A DNA stretch of 64,000 nt from Physcia stellaris (GCA_018902385.1 JABSSW010000011.1:186001-250000); one strand, 5' to 3'; shown: positions 23,458-37,411, numbered from the stretch's first letter. A program made the numbers and translations. The notes: a model not told the origin generated them from the letters alone.

Positions 23458-24589
23458 TTACTGCTGCTTCTTCTGTGCCGCGGGGCCCATCTCCTTATCG
23501 AATGCAGCATAGGATACTTGTAGGGAAGAGATCCCGGAGATAGCCACATAGATGATAGAGAAGAGCACAAGGGAAACCACTAATCCCATGAATATCCCTA
23601 GCAGCACGTGTCAGCAGTTGTAAAAGAAGATCAGCATGGAGTTGATCAAGATGACCAGGGTTTTACCTGGACTAAAGAACTGATATTTTTCGAATAGTGG
23701 AGCATTTGGTAACGTGATGTTGCTCGATTCGCGTCGATGATTAGAAAGATCTCGCTTTAGCTCCATGTGCAGAGGAACTCCGAAGTTGGTGTCCATTTCG
23801 TACGTTTCAGCTTCGGTAGTCACTGGATGGTGGGTTGTTGCACTAGGAGTTGTGCTGTAGATTACTGTATACTCGGAGCCTGGAAGATAGTCGATCACAG
23901 AGGCCAGAAAGGCATCTATTACATGTGAATGTCAGAGTGTAACACGAGACTGGTCATTCTGATGCCATACCATGCTCTAGAAGCCTAGACTTCTTGCCTC
24001 GCCCTGCTGGTAGTGGTGGAAAATCAAGACTAATAACTCGTGGTCGCGCCTGATCGTCGATTGCAAAAGATCCAGCTGAGAAGTGCCATCGATCTCAGCA
24101 TGCATCCTTGACAACAATCGTGCGATTTTTGACAGAGATACTCACTGGACGCATCGATTCTCAGAGGTGTGGCACCGCACTTTTCCTGCAGCGTTTTCGA
24201 GATCGAATGTAAATCCAACTCTCCAAGCACTGCATCCGTGATCACTCTTGACCGTACCCTCTCATCAGACCCTGACAGCTTTGCCCTCATGTGGGGCACT
24301 GGATTTCCGTTTGTGTAACCCTCCGCAGTAGCGCCTGGCTGACTGACGAGAACATAGCTATCTGACGGACAGGCCGATAATTGAGACTCTACCGACTTCT
24401 GTATTGATGAGGCAGGGAGGATATGTGTATTTTCGGTTGGAAATAACCTGATCGCACTTTAGTCGGAGCTCTTGTTCTGACGGGCAAACCTTACGAAGAC
24501 GTCGAAAAGAGGAAGAACGGAGAGGTGTCCTGATACGCATTTACTAGGCATAGACTGAGGCACAACGCTCCTAGCACTGTCGAGAACAT
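23458..24589 (-). CDS. big1: BIG1-type ER membrane protein (V-ATPase assembly / cell wall glucan)
   Basis: ER type I membrane protein of the Big1/V-ATPase S1-like family, required in yeast for beta-1,6-glucan. Exons: 24495-24589, 24146-24398, 23971-24075, 23667-23915 and 23458-23597. Exon 1 gives a signal peptide followed by YQDTSPFFLFSTSS. Later exons give SACPSDSYVLVSQPG, LQEKCGATPLRIDAS, DYLPGSEYTVIYST and LHMELKRDLSNH. The last exon supplies the transmembrane segment GLVVSLVLFSIIYVAIS and the hallmark tail SSLQVSYAAFDKEMGPAAQK. The five exons total 842 nt, one base short of a whole number of codons. The mismatch is between exons 1 and 2, where neither donor nor acceptor alternatives restore the frame. 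Divergent from the Rrp17-like gene. Confidence 0.85.
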
Positions 24590-24824
24590 GCTGTGGGATG
24601 GGGAAGGAGTTTCTGAACTCGAATGCGATTGTTAGCCACTGAAGCACCATACTGGTGATGCGATCTACGTTCGAAAAATGCCAAGCCGGAAAGATCTCGG
24701 CTGCCGGCACGATTTGCTCCGAAACATTCTCGGCAAGTGACTTTACTCTACTGGAGTGGAGTGGAATTTGGGGTACCTCAAAGCTCTATGGACCGATTAT
24801 CAGTGTCTTCGCCAGGTCGATACA

Positions 24825-25593
24825 ATGCCGAGTAAACGCAAAGCGATAGGCATGATAGAGCCGCCGAAGAAGCGGAGGAAAGCTGCTACTGTGATAGAGG
24901 AAATCACATTCGATCCTCACGCAAGGGAAGATTATTTGACTGGCTTTCACAAGCGAAAGCTTCAGCGGGCAAAGCATGCAAGAGAAGAAGCGGTGAAACG
25001 TGAACGGGAGGAGAAGATTACATCGCGCAAATTGGTCCGAAGGTCACGTCCCAGTTCGAGGGTACTACTGCTAAATTCTTTATCTGCAGTTAAGAGAAGG
25101 CCGCAAAGCAGATCTCGAAAAGCATGTCGCAGAAGTCAACACTTTGCTCCACCAAGACATCGAAGTAGAACCGAGTGCTTCAGGTAGAGAAAACCGAGGA
25201 CGTGAAGAGGGCGACCAGGAGCAAGTGAACGGCATCGAGGAGCCTTCAGATGCCGATATGGAAGTGGAGTACCCGGATGATGATCGCTTCACTACAGTGA
25301 CCGTTGAGGCAGTGGAAGTTTCCAGAGACGGATTCCATCAGACTCTGGAGGAGGAAGAGGGTGAGGGTGAGGGGGAAGGCGTGGTGGACGGACCGTCGAA
25401 GAATGACTTAGTAGACGGACGCCAGAGCTACGATAGGAAGCAGCATGGCAGATTATTGTTGAGTAAGGCGAAATCATTGGTACCGAGAAAGAAAAAGAAG
25501 AAGTTTAGGTACGAGAACAAAGCTGAACGGAAGATGACAAGACACAAAGAGCGCTCGAAAAATAGTATCAAAGCTAAGGATAGAAAATCTTGA
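24825..25593 (+). CDS. rrp17: Rrp17/Nol12-family ribosomal RNA processing protein
   Basis: Nucleolar protein of the Rrp17 (yeast)/NOL12 (human) family, implicated in 5' end processing of large-subunit pre-rRNA. Two exons, 24825-25034 and 25090-25593 with a 55-bp intron, 237 residues. Family core: EEITFDPHAREDYLTGFHKR, LQRAKHAREEAVKREREEK, then after the splice LREGRKADLEKHVAEVN. A basic N-terminus (PSKRKA, PPKKRRK) and a Lys-rich C-terminus (PRKKKKKFRYENKAERKMTR) fit nucleolar localisation; an acidic middle (EEEEGEGEGEG) separates them. Start codons of this gene and BIG1 are 235 bp apart on opposite strands. Confidence 0.88.
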
Positions 25594-25817
25594 TCAACCG
25601 ACCTCTAATCGTAAGATGCTGCATGCTATGGGCAACCATGGTACCCTGCGAGCCTGGTCAGGAAAAGCTACAAGCTAAGGGACTTATTCCGCCCGCTCAG
25701 AACCCTCACCGCTAAAACATTTCGACGGCTCTGCTTGTTGTATCTTCTACTTCAAGTAGAAAGACACCGCAGTAGCGCTCGTGTAATGCCAGAACTCCTC
25801 CACTACACCGCCAACGC

Positions 25818-26501
25818 CTAGATGTTGCCAATTTCGTCTTGGAAGTCCTTGAGTTCCTTCTGGACCGCCTTGTATCTCGCATTCATCTCCTCATATTTCT
25901 CTTCCCATTGGTCGCGAGCAGCCTCAAGAGCTTGCACCTTGCGCTCATAGTGGCCAGCCTTGACGTCGGTTTGACGTAACCTGCGGTACTCACGGTCAGC
26001 TGGATTTCTCCGGATCGGTAATGCCACGTCGCAAGAAAAATGACATGGCACTGGATGTTGGACCCATACTTATCGTTAGTCTCACGCATATTCCTATCTG
26101 CCTCTTCAGCCTCATCTTCAAGTAATTGCAACCTCCGCTGTAAAGACTCGTTCTGTGTGCTGTGGTCGCGGCTCTGGCCAGCTATTTCCTTGGCCTCCTT
26201 AATGCCAGCCTCGAGTTTCTCAACCTCCGCTTCCAATAGGCCATTCCGATGTGTTAACGACTTGATCTCTTGCTCTTTTGAGATGCTCTCTTGCTTCAAG
26301 TTCTTGACTTCAGCCTGGAGTTCCTCATTCTTGGCTGATGTCTCTTCCACTTCCGAACGGAGCGAAGAGAGTTTCTGTAGATAATTAGCAGTTGTAGAAG
26401 TTGACTGTTTCAAGAGTAGAGTGATTTTCCGAGATATATATGAACCGTGAACTCGGGGCAGGAGGGTGCATACCTGCTTGATGGTTTCTAAAGAGCTCAT
26501 G
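25818..26501 (-). CDS. tpm1: tropomyosin
   Basis: Actin-filament-stabilising coiled-coil protein needed for actin cables and the cytokinetic ring. Three exons: 26475-26501, 26070-26374 and 25818-25980, 164 residues, close to the roughly 161 of other fungal tropomyosins. The nine-codon first exon (MSSLETIKQ) joins to KLSSLRSEVEETSAKNEELQ. The rest is an uninterrupted heptad repeat with RRLQLLEDEAEEADRNMRET, LRQTDVKAGHYERKVQALE and RDQWEEKYEEMNARYKAVQ, all highly conserved in fungi. The second splice (intron 25981-26069) restores NDKLRQTD. The N-terminus lacks the usual MDKIKEKM but is short and helical. Divergent from the securin candidate. Confidence 0.92.
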
Positions 26502-26803
26502 TTGGAAATTACAGGAGAGGTGGGTTTGTAGGATAAGGAAGTTGCGCGGATATGAAAAGTCTTGCAGGTGGAGGGAGATTTATAGGAGTGAAATTGATTG
26601 TCAAAGGTGAATGAACCCCCGCGAGAGACGTGTGATGTTTCGGGCATTCATGTGCTGCTTAGTCAGCTAGTCTCCGCGACAACAGCAACCGTAAACATTA
26701 CAAAGTTTCATCTGTTAGCAGATCCGCTTGAATTTTGCATATCGCATTTCACATCATCAAAAGATGTTCATGTTAGTTATCATCTAGCAAAGTTACGTTG
26801 CAC
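26502..26803. promoter_or_regulatory. shared intergenic region of tropomyosin and securin candidate
   Basis: 302 bp between two divergent start codons; must contain both promoters. No specific site recognised. Confidence 0.4.
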
Positions 26804-28336
26804 ATGGAAAACATGCTCGCCGCACGAGACCAAGAGAACCTGGTGCATGGGCATCAGCAAGTAGCTGCGTCCAAACCTCTCAACCAAGGAGCCCGACAGC
26901 TGGCACCAAAGACGCCCGGCAACAAAGTTCCGAAAACACCTTTCAGAATACCTTTAAACGATGAAAATGGTCCAGGGGCGTTTGGTGGTGGCAAGACTGT
27001 AGGGAAAGCGAATGGCAAAGGAAATGAAAATTTCACAACCGTTGGGAAGAAGGGAGGACTGGGAGATAAAGATGCCTTTAAAACTCCAATGGGTATGCGC
27101 CGTAAAACTCTGTAGACACAATGGTGCTGACAGAGCCTCTTCAGGACCAAGAAATCGAGCACCTTTAGGAGTAAAAACTACCAATGCGAAGACCAAAGCA
27201 TTTAATATACCCCCTCCACCGTCAGTCGAAGATGTTCCAGACAAGAGTCCTCAGAAGAGTGCGTCTGCCCGGAAATCCAGGCCAAGGGTTTCTCATGCGG
27301 AGATGACCAAGTTGGAAGTCCTGGGCGACTTAGATGAACTTGGAAACAGGGAAATCGAGTACATGCCTCCTCCAGCAAAACGTAATTGCGACAAGCAATC
27401 CCCTACTGCTATTCAGACTGACCGAACATAGCCCTTCCTGATTATCCTGATGATATACACGAACTCAATCTTGTCCCCTTTCCAAATGGTGAGGGTTTAC
27501 TGCCCGCCATCCACCATTCTCTTCTCAACAAGCCCGACTACGAAGGATTATCCTACAATGACCGACAGAAGGTTAAGCGCAAGAAAGAAGAAGAACTGCG
27601 AGACAAAGAGTGTATGGCCCAGGCTGAGATGGACATCGAGATCTCTGTCGCTATGTGTTCTCATGAGCCCGATTGCGCGGATGGAGAATGTAGCATTACC
27701 CTTGAAGCGAAGACAAAGGCTGAAGCCAAGTATCAAAAGGTACTGGAAGAGCTATATCCAGAGCGAAAACAAAAGCCAGTCAAAACTTCGATCCTGAAAC
27801 CAGCATCTAGTAAGCCAGTTCTAAAGCAACCGATTTCATCAAAAGGTCCCTCTACTCTCACTTCGAAGTCTGCGGCGGCCGCCCTCTCCCAGTCGGGCAA
27901 CCTGAAGGAGTCGAAGCCCACTACCAAGCCCCCAAATCCACCCACAAAGCCCCGTCTACCGTTCTCTAATATTTCTTCCCGCAAGGCCACGCCGCCACCC
28001 ACCAACCCCTCCGCAATGCGCCACACGGCAGCAACCCTTGCCTCCAAAACGACAATCGGTCGCTCTGCAGGCCGCTCTGTCTCAGCGAATATGCGCAAAC
28101 CCTCCACTCCGGGCAAAACGGTCAAATCAGCGCCTGAGAGGCCAGACACCAGCTTACCGCCCGCGCTCTACATTGAGCGGTATGGGGAGCCAAAATGGGC
28201 CAGTGAGATGTGGTTCAAGTGTCGCGATGCGGGTTGTTTCGACGAAAACCAGGATGATTTGTTTGCGGTCAACAGCCCCGTTGTTGACGACTTACTGAGG
28301 GAGGAAGCTGAGGCGGATTTTGTGCTTGAGTTTTAG
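26804..28336 (+). CDS. securin candidate (separase inhibitor-like), basic Pro-rich protein
   Basis: Three exons: 26804-27092, 27145-27381 and 27432-28336 (introns 52 and 50 bp), 476 residues. It has no catalytic domain and is largely disordered. Three short features recall securins (Pds1/Cut2): an N-terminal ARDQENL resembling a KEN-type box; a destruction-box-like RAPLGVKTTN at residues 101-110, with the same spacing as the Pds1 D-box; and EIEYMPP at 166-172, which resembles the pseudosubstrate by which securin occupies the separase active site. The N-terminal RQLAPKTPGNKVPKTPF has several TP sites for CDK. A conserved helical region with CSHEPDCADGEC follows, then Pro/Ser/Lys-rich sequence. 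The assignment is inference from motifs, not established homology. Confidence 0.5.
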
Positions 28337-29094
28337 CGTGGGGATGCTGTTGGGGGAAATCCGCTCGTAAGGCGCTTTCGTTTGGCAATGGCCTGGTGTT
28401 TGGGTTGCAGGCCTCCAATCGAGGATTTTGCTACGGCCTGGGTTGGCAGGCGTAAGGGATTGCAGAGAGGTGGCGGCTAGCCGATCAACGTTATGCTTAT
28501 GGCAATGTTGCTTTGTGACAGGGAAGGCAGTACTTGTAGATAGAATCGATAGCACCTTATCCTACGCTTGCTAAATGCAACAGAAACAATGGATGAGTCA
28601 GTGCAGAGAGGTTCTTCTACAGCATCAATAGCATAAGCAGTGAACGACGCCCCAACCATAACCATCCTTCGCCTACACAGAGCTTGGCTCTACCTTGGCT
28701 TCTCCTATGCTCTTCGTTGATTGTAAGTGCTACCCACGTCTCTATCCTGCCCCGGTAATTTCCCCAACGAAGTTTCTCGGGACCAAATATATCTATAGGT
28801 TGAATGAAATGAGAAAGAAGATCTTTATCCGTGTGGCAACTTGGGAAAGCTGTGAACATGGTGGTCTAAGGTATGTTGGATCGCTACCAAAGACTATCAC
28901 GGCGTTCCCAAGGCGCTTCCAAGGCCAAATCTGTCTGTAACAGATGCCCTTGGGCCTTTCATCGACGACTTGAGTGAGGTTTAAGTGTCTCCGCTTTCAG
29001 TGTGAGATGCGGCAATTGGACGTGTAATGGAGGAGGGAAGCACGCTGGCTGAGCGAGAAGAAAGATTCCCTACACCGAGTTTGACCCTTCACTC
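28337..29094. other. intergenic, nothing recognised
   Basis: 758 bp between two convergent genes; short frames without domains. Confidence 0.4.
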
Positions 29095-29747
29095 CTAATT
29101 CCCCTTTCTTTTCCTGGAGGTCACCGATAAGTTTTACATTCATGAGCATAAAGAATACTGGCAAATACTCACGAAGCAGCACCAATAGAGGTCCTCATCT
29201 TGATATATACTACTCCTCCGCTAGTGATATGACTCAAGATGCCCTCAAAGGCTCCGGCGAATCCATTTCGCACGTTGTCTGCTATTCTTTCGGCGACTCT
29301 GGATACAAGCTTCCAAGGTATCTCGGCGACTTCGCACTTAAAATCCAGGATTAATTCTCCGAATTGGACGCTGAAGGCTTTTAGAGGTTCTGTCCGATGC
29401 CAGTCACCAGCTGCATGGTCTGCGATATTGACGAAGAAATTCTCAAGCGATGCAGCTGCATTTTCGATCTTGAGAAACCCTTGGTAGGCGGAAAAGTAGA
29501 GCGCCCATCCTTCGTCAAAGTATTCGATCTTCCAATCCCTGGGTTCGAGGGATTTGGTGGTAGACCTCGGCAATTCACGTGTCGATCGGACTTCGCGAAG
29601 TAGCCTTGGTCCATCAGGTTCTATCCGAGTTGGCAGTGTAATCGCTCTTGGGTCGTTGTTGCGGCTTGCTGGAATTGCGGTGGAATGAGACCCAAGAATA
29701 GCAAACAAAAGCGCGCTAAGACGCACGACCTCTCGAAGATGCAACAT
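29095..29747 (-). CDS. small putative secreted protein
   Basis: Not recognised. Exon 1 (29173-29747) and exon 2 (29095-29113) join across a 59-bp GTGAGT...CCAG intron to give 197 residues. The ATG at 29747 was chosen because it starts a typical signal peptide (LHLREVVRLSALLFAILGSHSTA); an in-frame ATG at 29837 would bury it. The mature part has no Cys-rich pattern; it contains RDWKIEYFDEGWALYFSAYQ, AVRFGE-like and LDFKCEVAEIPWKLVSRVAE segments and ends SKRKGN. The ending depends on the last splice. Confidence 0.55.
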
Positions 29748-31093
29748 TTGCAGGAGGCCTGATGAAGATTGAAAGTGGAAATGCCTGAGTATTCTGCTGG
29801 TGTTTGTCAAGGCCCGTCTGCCCAGGCTAATATGCAATATGGAGGTTGCTGGATTGTCCGACTCCTGGCTTCCTGTATTTTTCTACTCCTCATTATGATT
29901 TACCCCAGAGTGGGGAGATATTTATTTAACTTTCCCTGCAGAGAAGCTGCATGTCAGCCTTAGAACGGCCTGGGGGAAGAGTGATTAGTGATTGGGTGGA
30001 TCGATGTCAGTAGGAGTCGCTTCCACAAAGCGGGTATCGCCTTTTCAAGCCACCCCATATTTCTATAATAGCGCGGGATGAGAGCTTTCGGACGAAGATC
30101 ACCGAATGAGACAGCCCAGCCGATGTTTCACCGCACCGCGTGACTGCAGACAGGTCGTCGATCCAGAGCTCATTTAATACGTGGGGTTGACGAGCCCTGA
30201 GGCTAGACCATAACAGCATGACCACTTGCGGACAGCTCAACATGCATCGCGTATTGATGACCTCTGAAAGTGAGAGCGGTGTGTTCGCGGTTCGAATTCC
30301 TGTACACGTGGCTCATGGAACCGATGGGCGACACACAAGATGTTAATTTCTGCCGATAGGAGAGGCCCTTTGCCGTAGGGTCAACTCGCGCATCCAATGG
30401 ATCAAAAGCCAAGAAGCTGAAGTGATTGTCTAAGTGAGACGAAATGCTTCCTCAAGGCTTACTGTCCTTGCGACACGGAAAACCGGCAGCAGTAGGCATC
30501 GCCATCTCCCCTAAACCAGCACAAGACCAGAGAGTACTGTCATGAGAGAAGCATCGACGATGACAGTTAGGAATTGCATGTACGCGCAGAAATCGCATGT
30601 TCGGACATTATCTCGGTTGAAAGACCATAGTAAACATGGGAAACTCTAGATGGTTAAGTGAAATTTGCAGCAATGGAGAGAGAGTCACCTGCAATTTGAC
30701 ATTTCCATTTTTCACGCTGGAGCGAAAACAGAGATAATAATTGATTGGAACGGCCAGCCTCGACAACCGGAGCTTGTTCTTCATGTACTGACGATTGAAG
30801 GACCACCGCTCTCCTTCTTCTGCTCATCCAGTCACAAGTAAGATCTTTTGACTGCCATACGCCAAGCGAGGTGTGGCGCTGACTTTCATTGGCCTGAGCC
30901 CATTGAAGTACGAAGTGAAAGCCACATATTCTGCATCCAAGTTCGGGCTAGGAATAGCATGAACCGATGTTGTCTGTCCATAGGTCAATTTGACCGATGT
31001 AATCGAGAACATTCATGACAATATCATAAAGCTTGGTGGGTCGACTGTTGGCCGAATGAAGTAATATATCATGTGTTGCAGCCGCTGTTTTTA
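29748..31093. other. 1.3-kb stretch without a supported gene
   Basis: Only short frames. A GGTTCGAATTCC tract near 30287 is not part of a foldable tRNA that I can draw. No repeats. Confidence 0.4.
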
Positions 31094-31861
31094 TCAGTGC
31101 TCACAGCACGTACATTGACACCTTGGCTTCTGGTTTTCTAGACTTTGCCTCATTGCATGATCGTGCTCCAAGAGCCGCGGATCGGTTGGTGGTCCGAAAC
31201 GTTGATCTGGGGAGACCGGCTGTGGACTCTGTGGTGTTTCGCCTCCAGCAAGTTGTTTTGAGACGATCCTTGCAATCTTGGCCTTGAGATTGTACACGTC
31301 CTGAGCCGTGATATCTGGGTTCCAACTTCTCTGTAACTGCTCCAATACCTCCTTGGGGCTCCTCCCCATCTGAAACATCTCCCTTGCTTCTTCCAAAGCC
31401 TCGGGTGGCAGCTGTCGGAGGCTGGGGTGCTGAGTGGCACTTTCACTTCTGTCGTGCCCATTGTGCTTAGAATTCATCATTGTCAGAATCCAATCCCCTG
31501 TACTTGTCCGTTTTGCGCGTGCCTTCCAATTACACCCTACCAGACGGCGAGTGCGATTCTTCCGAACCCGAGTCTCGGGCGTCAGCTTCCAATGATTGAC
31601 ATACTCGCCACCACGGTCGCAACGCACATAGGCGATACCCCTTTTGTAATTATTGCTGGAGGTAACACAGGCATAGCCATGCGCACGAGCGTGATCCTGG
31701 CACGCGCTCATCAAGAGTTGTAATGAAGGAAAGGCACCTTCCGGAGGTGGTGGCATGCCATTGAACTGGTCATTCTCGTATCGATCGTGATCAGCATTGG
31801 TGTCTTGGGGGACACTTGTTTCTGGTGGTGGATAGACTTGGCCGTCCTGCTGGTATGTCAT
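31094..31861 (-). CDS. FAR1-type DNA-binding domain protein without transposase
   Basis: Single-exon frame of 255 residues. Residues about 44-137 form a FAR1/WRKY-GCM1 zinc-finger domain, the N-terminal DNA-binding part of MULE-derived proteins: FPSLQLLMSACQDHARAHGY, then Cys81 in YVRCDRGG, Cys110 in RLVGCNWKARAK, and His133/His136 in MMNSKHNGHDR as likely zinc ligands. A helical ALEEAREMFQMGRSPKEVLE region follows. There is no DDE transposase core and no terminal inverted repeat nearby, so this is more likely a domesticated regulator than an active element. The C-terminus is Cys-rich (RCQCTCCEH). The N-terminal 40 residues are Pro/Gln-rich. Confidence 0.8.
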   Translation of the reverse strand: MTYQQDGQVYPPPETSVPQDTNADHDRYENDQFNGMPPPPEGAFPSLQLLMSACQDHARAHGYACVTSSNNYKRGIAYVRCDRGGEYVNHWKLTPETRVRKNRTRRLVGCNWKARAKRTSTGDWILTMMNSKHNGHDRSESATQHPSLRQLPPEALEEAREMFQMGRSPKEVLEQLQRSWNPDITAQDVYNLKAKIARIVSKQLAGGETPQSPQPVSPDQRFGPPTDPRLLEHDHAMRQSLENQKPRCQCTCCEH

Positions 31862-32194
31862 GTTTCGATTTACTTTGTGAGATCAAGAGTCGTTGTGTTC
31901 GCGTTCGTAAGATTGTTGATCAAGGACGATGTGGGGTCTCGTTAGACTTCAGCGCTAACCCGGACGGTCAAGGAATACTTTAATGCCAAAAGTAGCGGCA
32001 TTGTTACCACAAGCACCGCGGCGAGTAATTTACAGACAGTTGATGATGGATCGAATGTTGATACCGCTCTTTGAGGTACCTCATAGAGTTATTCTAGAAG
32101 TACACGTTTGAGTCACGGTCGATTAAAATTTGAGGACGTGAGACACAGTGGTAGACCTTACCGGGAAGGCAGCAGTCGTACCTACCCGAGTCCA
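31862..32194. other. upstream region of the FAR1 gene
   Basis: 333 bp, promoter by position; no feature recognised. Confidence 0.35.
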
Positions 32195-32428
32195 CTATCC
32201 CATGGTCTGGTGTGGTGCTATCCCTCCCCCAAGCATCGCCACCAATACATCCGATATGACAAGACGCGTACCCGTGTTTGGCACAAGGCATATGAAGACG
32301 ATATGAAGATGATATGAAGACGACATAAAAGAAGCGTCAGGTTCTGCCTTCGTCCTAAGTCGGGTAATCGTGGATCTCTCGGTATATTCAAAAAAATAAG
32401 CACCACTTACTACCAGACCATGACATAT
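32195..32428. mobile_element. MITE copy B (about 234 bp), inverted orientation
   Basis: Same family as copies A and C but inserted the other way round. The left end is TA followed by TCCCATGGTCTGGTGTGGTG (the right end of A and C on the opposite strand). The right end is CTACCAGACCATGACA followed by TA, so the outer bases have diverged. An internal ATGAAGACGAT-like 11-bp unit is repeated three times around 32292-32324; copies A and C have fewer or altered units there. Non-coding. Confidence 0.8.
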
Positions 32429-33024
32429 CAGCTCTTCGTAGTACCTCTCTTCTTTAAATACTCGTATCCAGCTTGATCTTACGCAAGTACCATCACCAAG
32501 CTATCGCTAGATGAACACTGCTCTAAGCTTCAGGTTATAATCGAGGTCACCGAGGCTGGGAACTCTCTCCTCCAACCTTTGATTATTGACTTATCTACTC
32601 GGGTGCAGCCCAAAAACATATCGATCTGCCCATTCTCCCGTCGAAAGTATTCAAAATAAGTTTGTCCGCTGCATGGACCAAGAGTTCCAGTACTATCGAG
32701 GGGAAAACAGAGGAGACCTAAGTGTTATAAGAGCAAGGTACTCATGTAATGGTTCTCTTATCGGCGGAAAAGGATCGTTCATGGTTGCCCCCTGAATAGC
32801 GACTAGTGCAGGTTGCCGCGTGCCAGGATCATTCGCACCAAAATAAACGAAACTCGATACGTCAATCATCAAACATCAACCAACAACCCCTTCTTTTGCG
32901 CCGTAATGGCCCCTTATGACGCCCTGCCAACAATACTCCACACCGCGATTTGACTGTTACACGGTTCAATAGTACTATATCCTTCACGAACTATTCAACT
33001 TCCGCCTTTTTGCGCTTGAATAAG
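32429..33024. other. upstream region of the LYAR-type gene
   Basis: 596 bp; no gene recognised. Confidence 0.35.
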
Positions 33025-34573
33025 ATGGTATCGTTTTCTTGCGAGGTAATCCTCCTTTCTGCCCAATCGGGTACTGGTGCAGGAGTTCGTTGCTGAGCCA
33101 TGAGTGCCCCCAGCAATGCGGAGATATCCTTACCAAGAAGAAACTTGATCCTCATCGGAACCAATGTCGAAATGCAACTTATTCCTGCCTGGACTGCATG
33201 ACGCACTTTCGAGGGACAGATTATAGATCACACACAGTACGTCTACAGCCATACAACAGTCATCATGAATGCACCATACCTAAGCCCCGCACGCTCCCCG
33301 ATACTTTGTGCATCTATATCTACCAATCTCTTCGACTCACAGAGGCTGACATAAGTCATAACAATAGTCATGCGTTTCGGAAGCCCAGAAATATCAAGGC
33401 GCGCTATACAAGGAAAAGGCCAACAAACAAGCTAAGAAACCAGTGAAGGTCGAAGGAACATCATCTGTTGTTCCTCGCAAAGCATACGTTGAAGATGCAC
33501 CCGATCCAGAAACCGGCAGTGTAGTCACTATTGTGGATCCTCCGCCTGAAGCACCAAGTCCACCGAACGCTAGACCAACTAGACCTGCAGAACCCGTAAA
33601 TGTCTTCGATTTCCTTGTGACTGAAGACACGCCAAACGCTTCAAAGGTATCTCTAGGGGGATCCAAAGAGCAAATGCAGATGGTAGCAGATGCTCCTTCC
33701 GTGTTTGAAGCTGGGTTGCAAGTAGCGAGCGAATCTGAAGACGAGCATGAGTATGATGAGGCATTCATAGAGCATGGATACTCATATGGAACTGAACCTA
33801 TACCCGCCAAGCAACGACCGAAACAAATAGAGTACCAGACTCCGGCACCCAAGAGCCTACAAAATGGCAGCAAAGATTCGATCTACGAGCTCGACGCTAC
33901 GGACAGCCGATCAACGGACAAGAAACGGAAACGAAATCATGTGGAAGAGCTGGATATTGCAGCGATCAGGCAAAGCCAAGAACGTGACGAAGTAATGGCC
34001 GACGCCCCAGCAGTCCTTCATTCTGGCTTGACAGGTGGTCTGGGGCGCCTCCTTTCCAGGTCCAAGTTCCCTCCAAGCCCAGAATACTCCGGCAACGAGC
34101 CGGGTACCCTGAGCCCTGTGAAGCGTACAAAGTCCGTCATCGCTCGGGAAAGAGGCAGGAATGGTGCCAGTGCTCTTGTCAAAATTCGTAAAGGGACTTC
34201 ATCACGTCGTGCGTCAGATGAGTCACGGCCGAGGAAGCACCATCGTTCGCATCACCACAGCACCAACGGCGACGATCACCACCCTGAACGTCCCAAGCGT
34301 AAGCTCAAGACGATCGAGTACCATCATCCCCATCAAGCGAATGACTCCCAGCAACTTGTGGTCTATCGTACAAGGGCCGAGCTGTTCCTTTCTTTCGTGA
34401 CGAAAGGACCTGATAGCGAGACAGGGTACAGCATGAACAAAGCGTTGAAGAGATATCATCGTGAAAGAGAAGAACAAGGTCTAGGCACGAGCAAGGCTGA
34501 GGAGGAGAAACAGCTTTGGAAGAGCTTGAGATTGAGAAGAAATGAAAGGGGTGAGGTGGTGCTACTGATCTAA
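33025..34573 (+). CDS. LYAR-type C2HC zinc-finger protein
   Basis: Nucleolar/nuclear protein of the LYAR family. Three exons: 33025-33045, 33114-33236 and 33368-34573 (introns 68 and 131 bp), 449 residues. The seven-codon first exon MVSFSCE completes the first zinc knuckle: CEQCGDILTKKKLDPHRNQC, then CLDCMTHFRGTDYRSHTSCV, followed by SEAQKYQGALYKEK, which is the exact LYAR domain order. Without the first exon the first Cys is lost. The rest is long, charged and disordered, ending in a conserved fungal C-terminus with ELFLSFVTKGPDSETGYSMN and LWKSLRLRRNERGEVVLLI. The human relative works in pre-rRNA processing and gene regulation; role here inferred. Confidence 0.88.
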
Positions 34574-36945
<2,372 letters not shown>

Positions 36946-37411
36946 AGTTATCAATGAGTGAGGGTGAAGGGATTTGGAGCTCATTGCTCGCAAGGTGAAG
37001 ATAGCTGTACTCCAGCAGCAAATAGTTCGTATCTTAGCACAAAAGCAGAATCCGTATTAGAGAGTTGTATGGCCTCTGGCCTCTTATGACATGATGTTAC
37101 TTCAAATATTTTCTGAAGAAGCTTTAAGTAAAGGAGGAAGTACATCAAAGTGACTATCATCATTGAAGACAGAATCCAACTCGACACAACGACTCAGGGG
37201 CTGAAATGGCACTTTTCCGGAAAGTGTCTAGCGCCAAATCACATGCATCGTCATTGTGTCCCCACTCCCCGTCCCCTCGGCTATCGCGATAAACAATTAA
37301 TATCTCTCATCAACGTTACCCGGAACACCTTGTCCAAATCTCTCATTCATAATCCACCGGTCACCAATTCAATAAACTTCGGCATCTAACCCAACTATGA
37401 GAAAAGCCAAT
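36946..37411. other. intergenic
   Basis: 466 bp between enolase and the eIF3j gene. No recognised gene. Confidence 0.4.

Noticed and set aside
30230-30310. tRNA-like T-arm sequence GGTTCGAATTCC
   Set aside because: I could not pair a matching acceptor stem, D-arm and anticodon arm around it.
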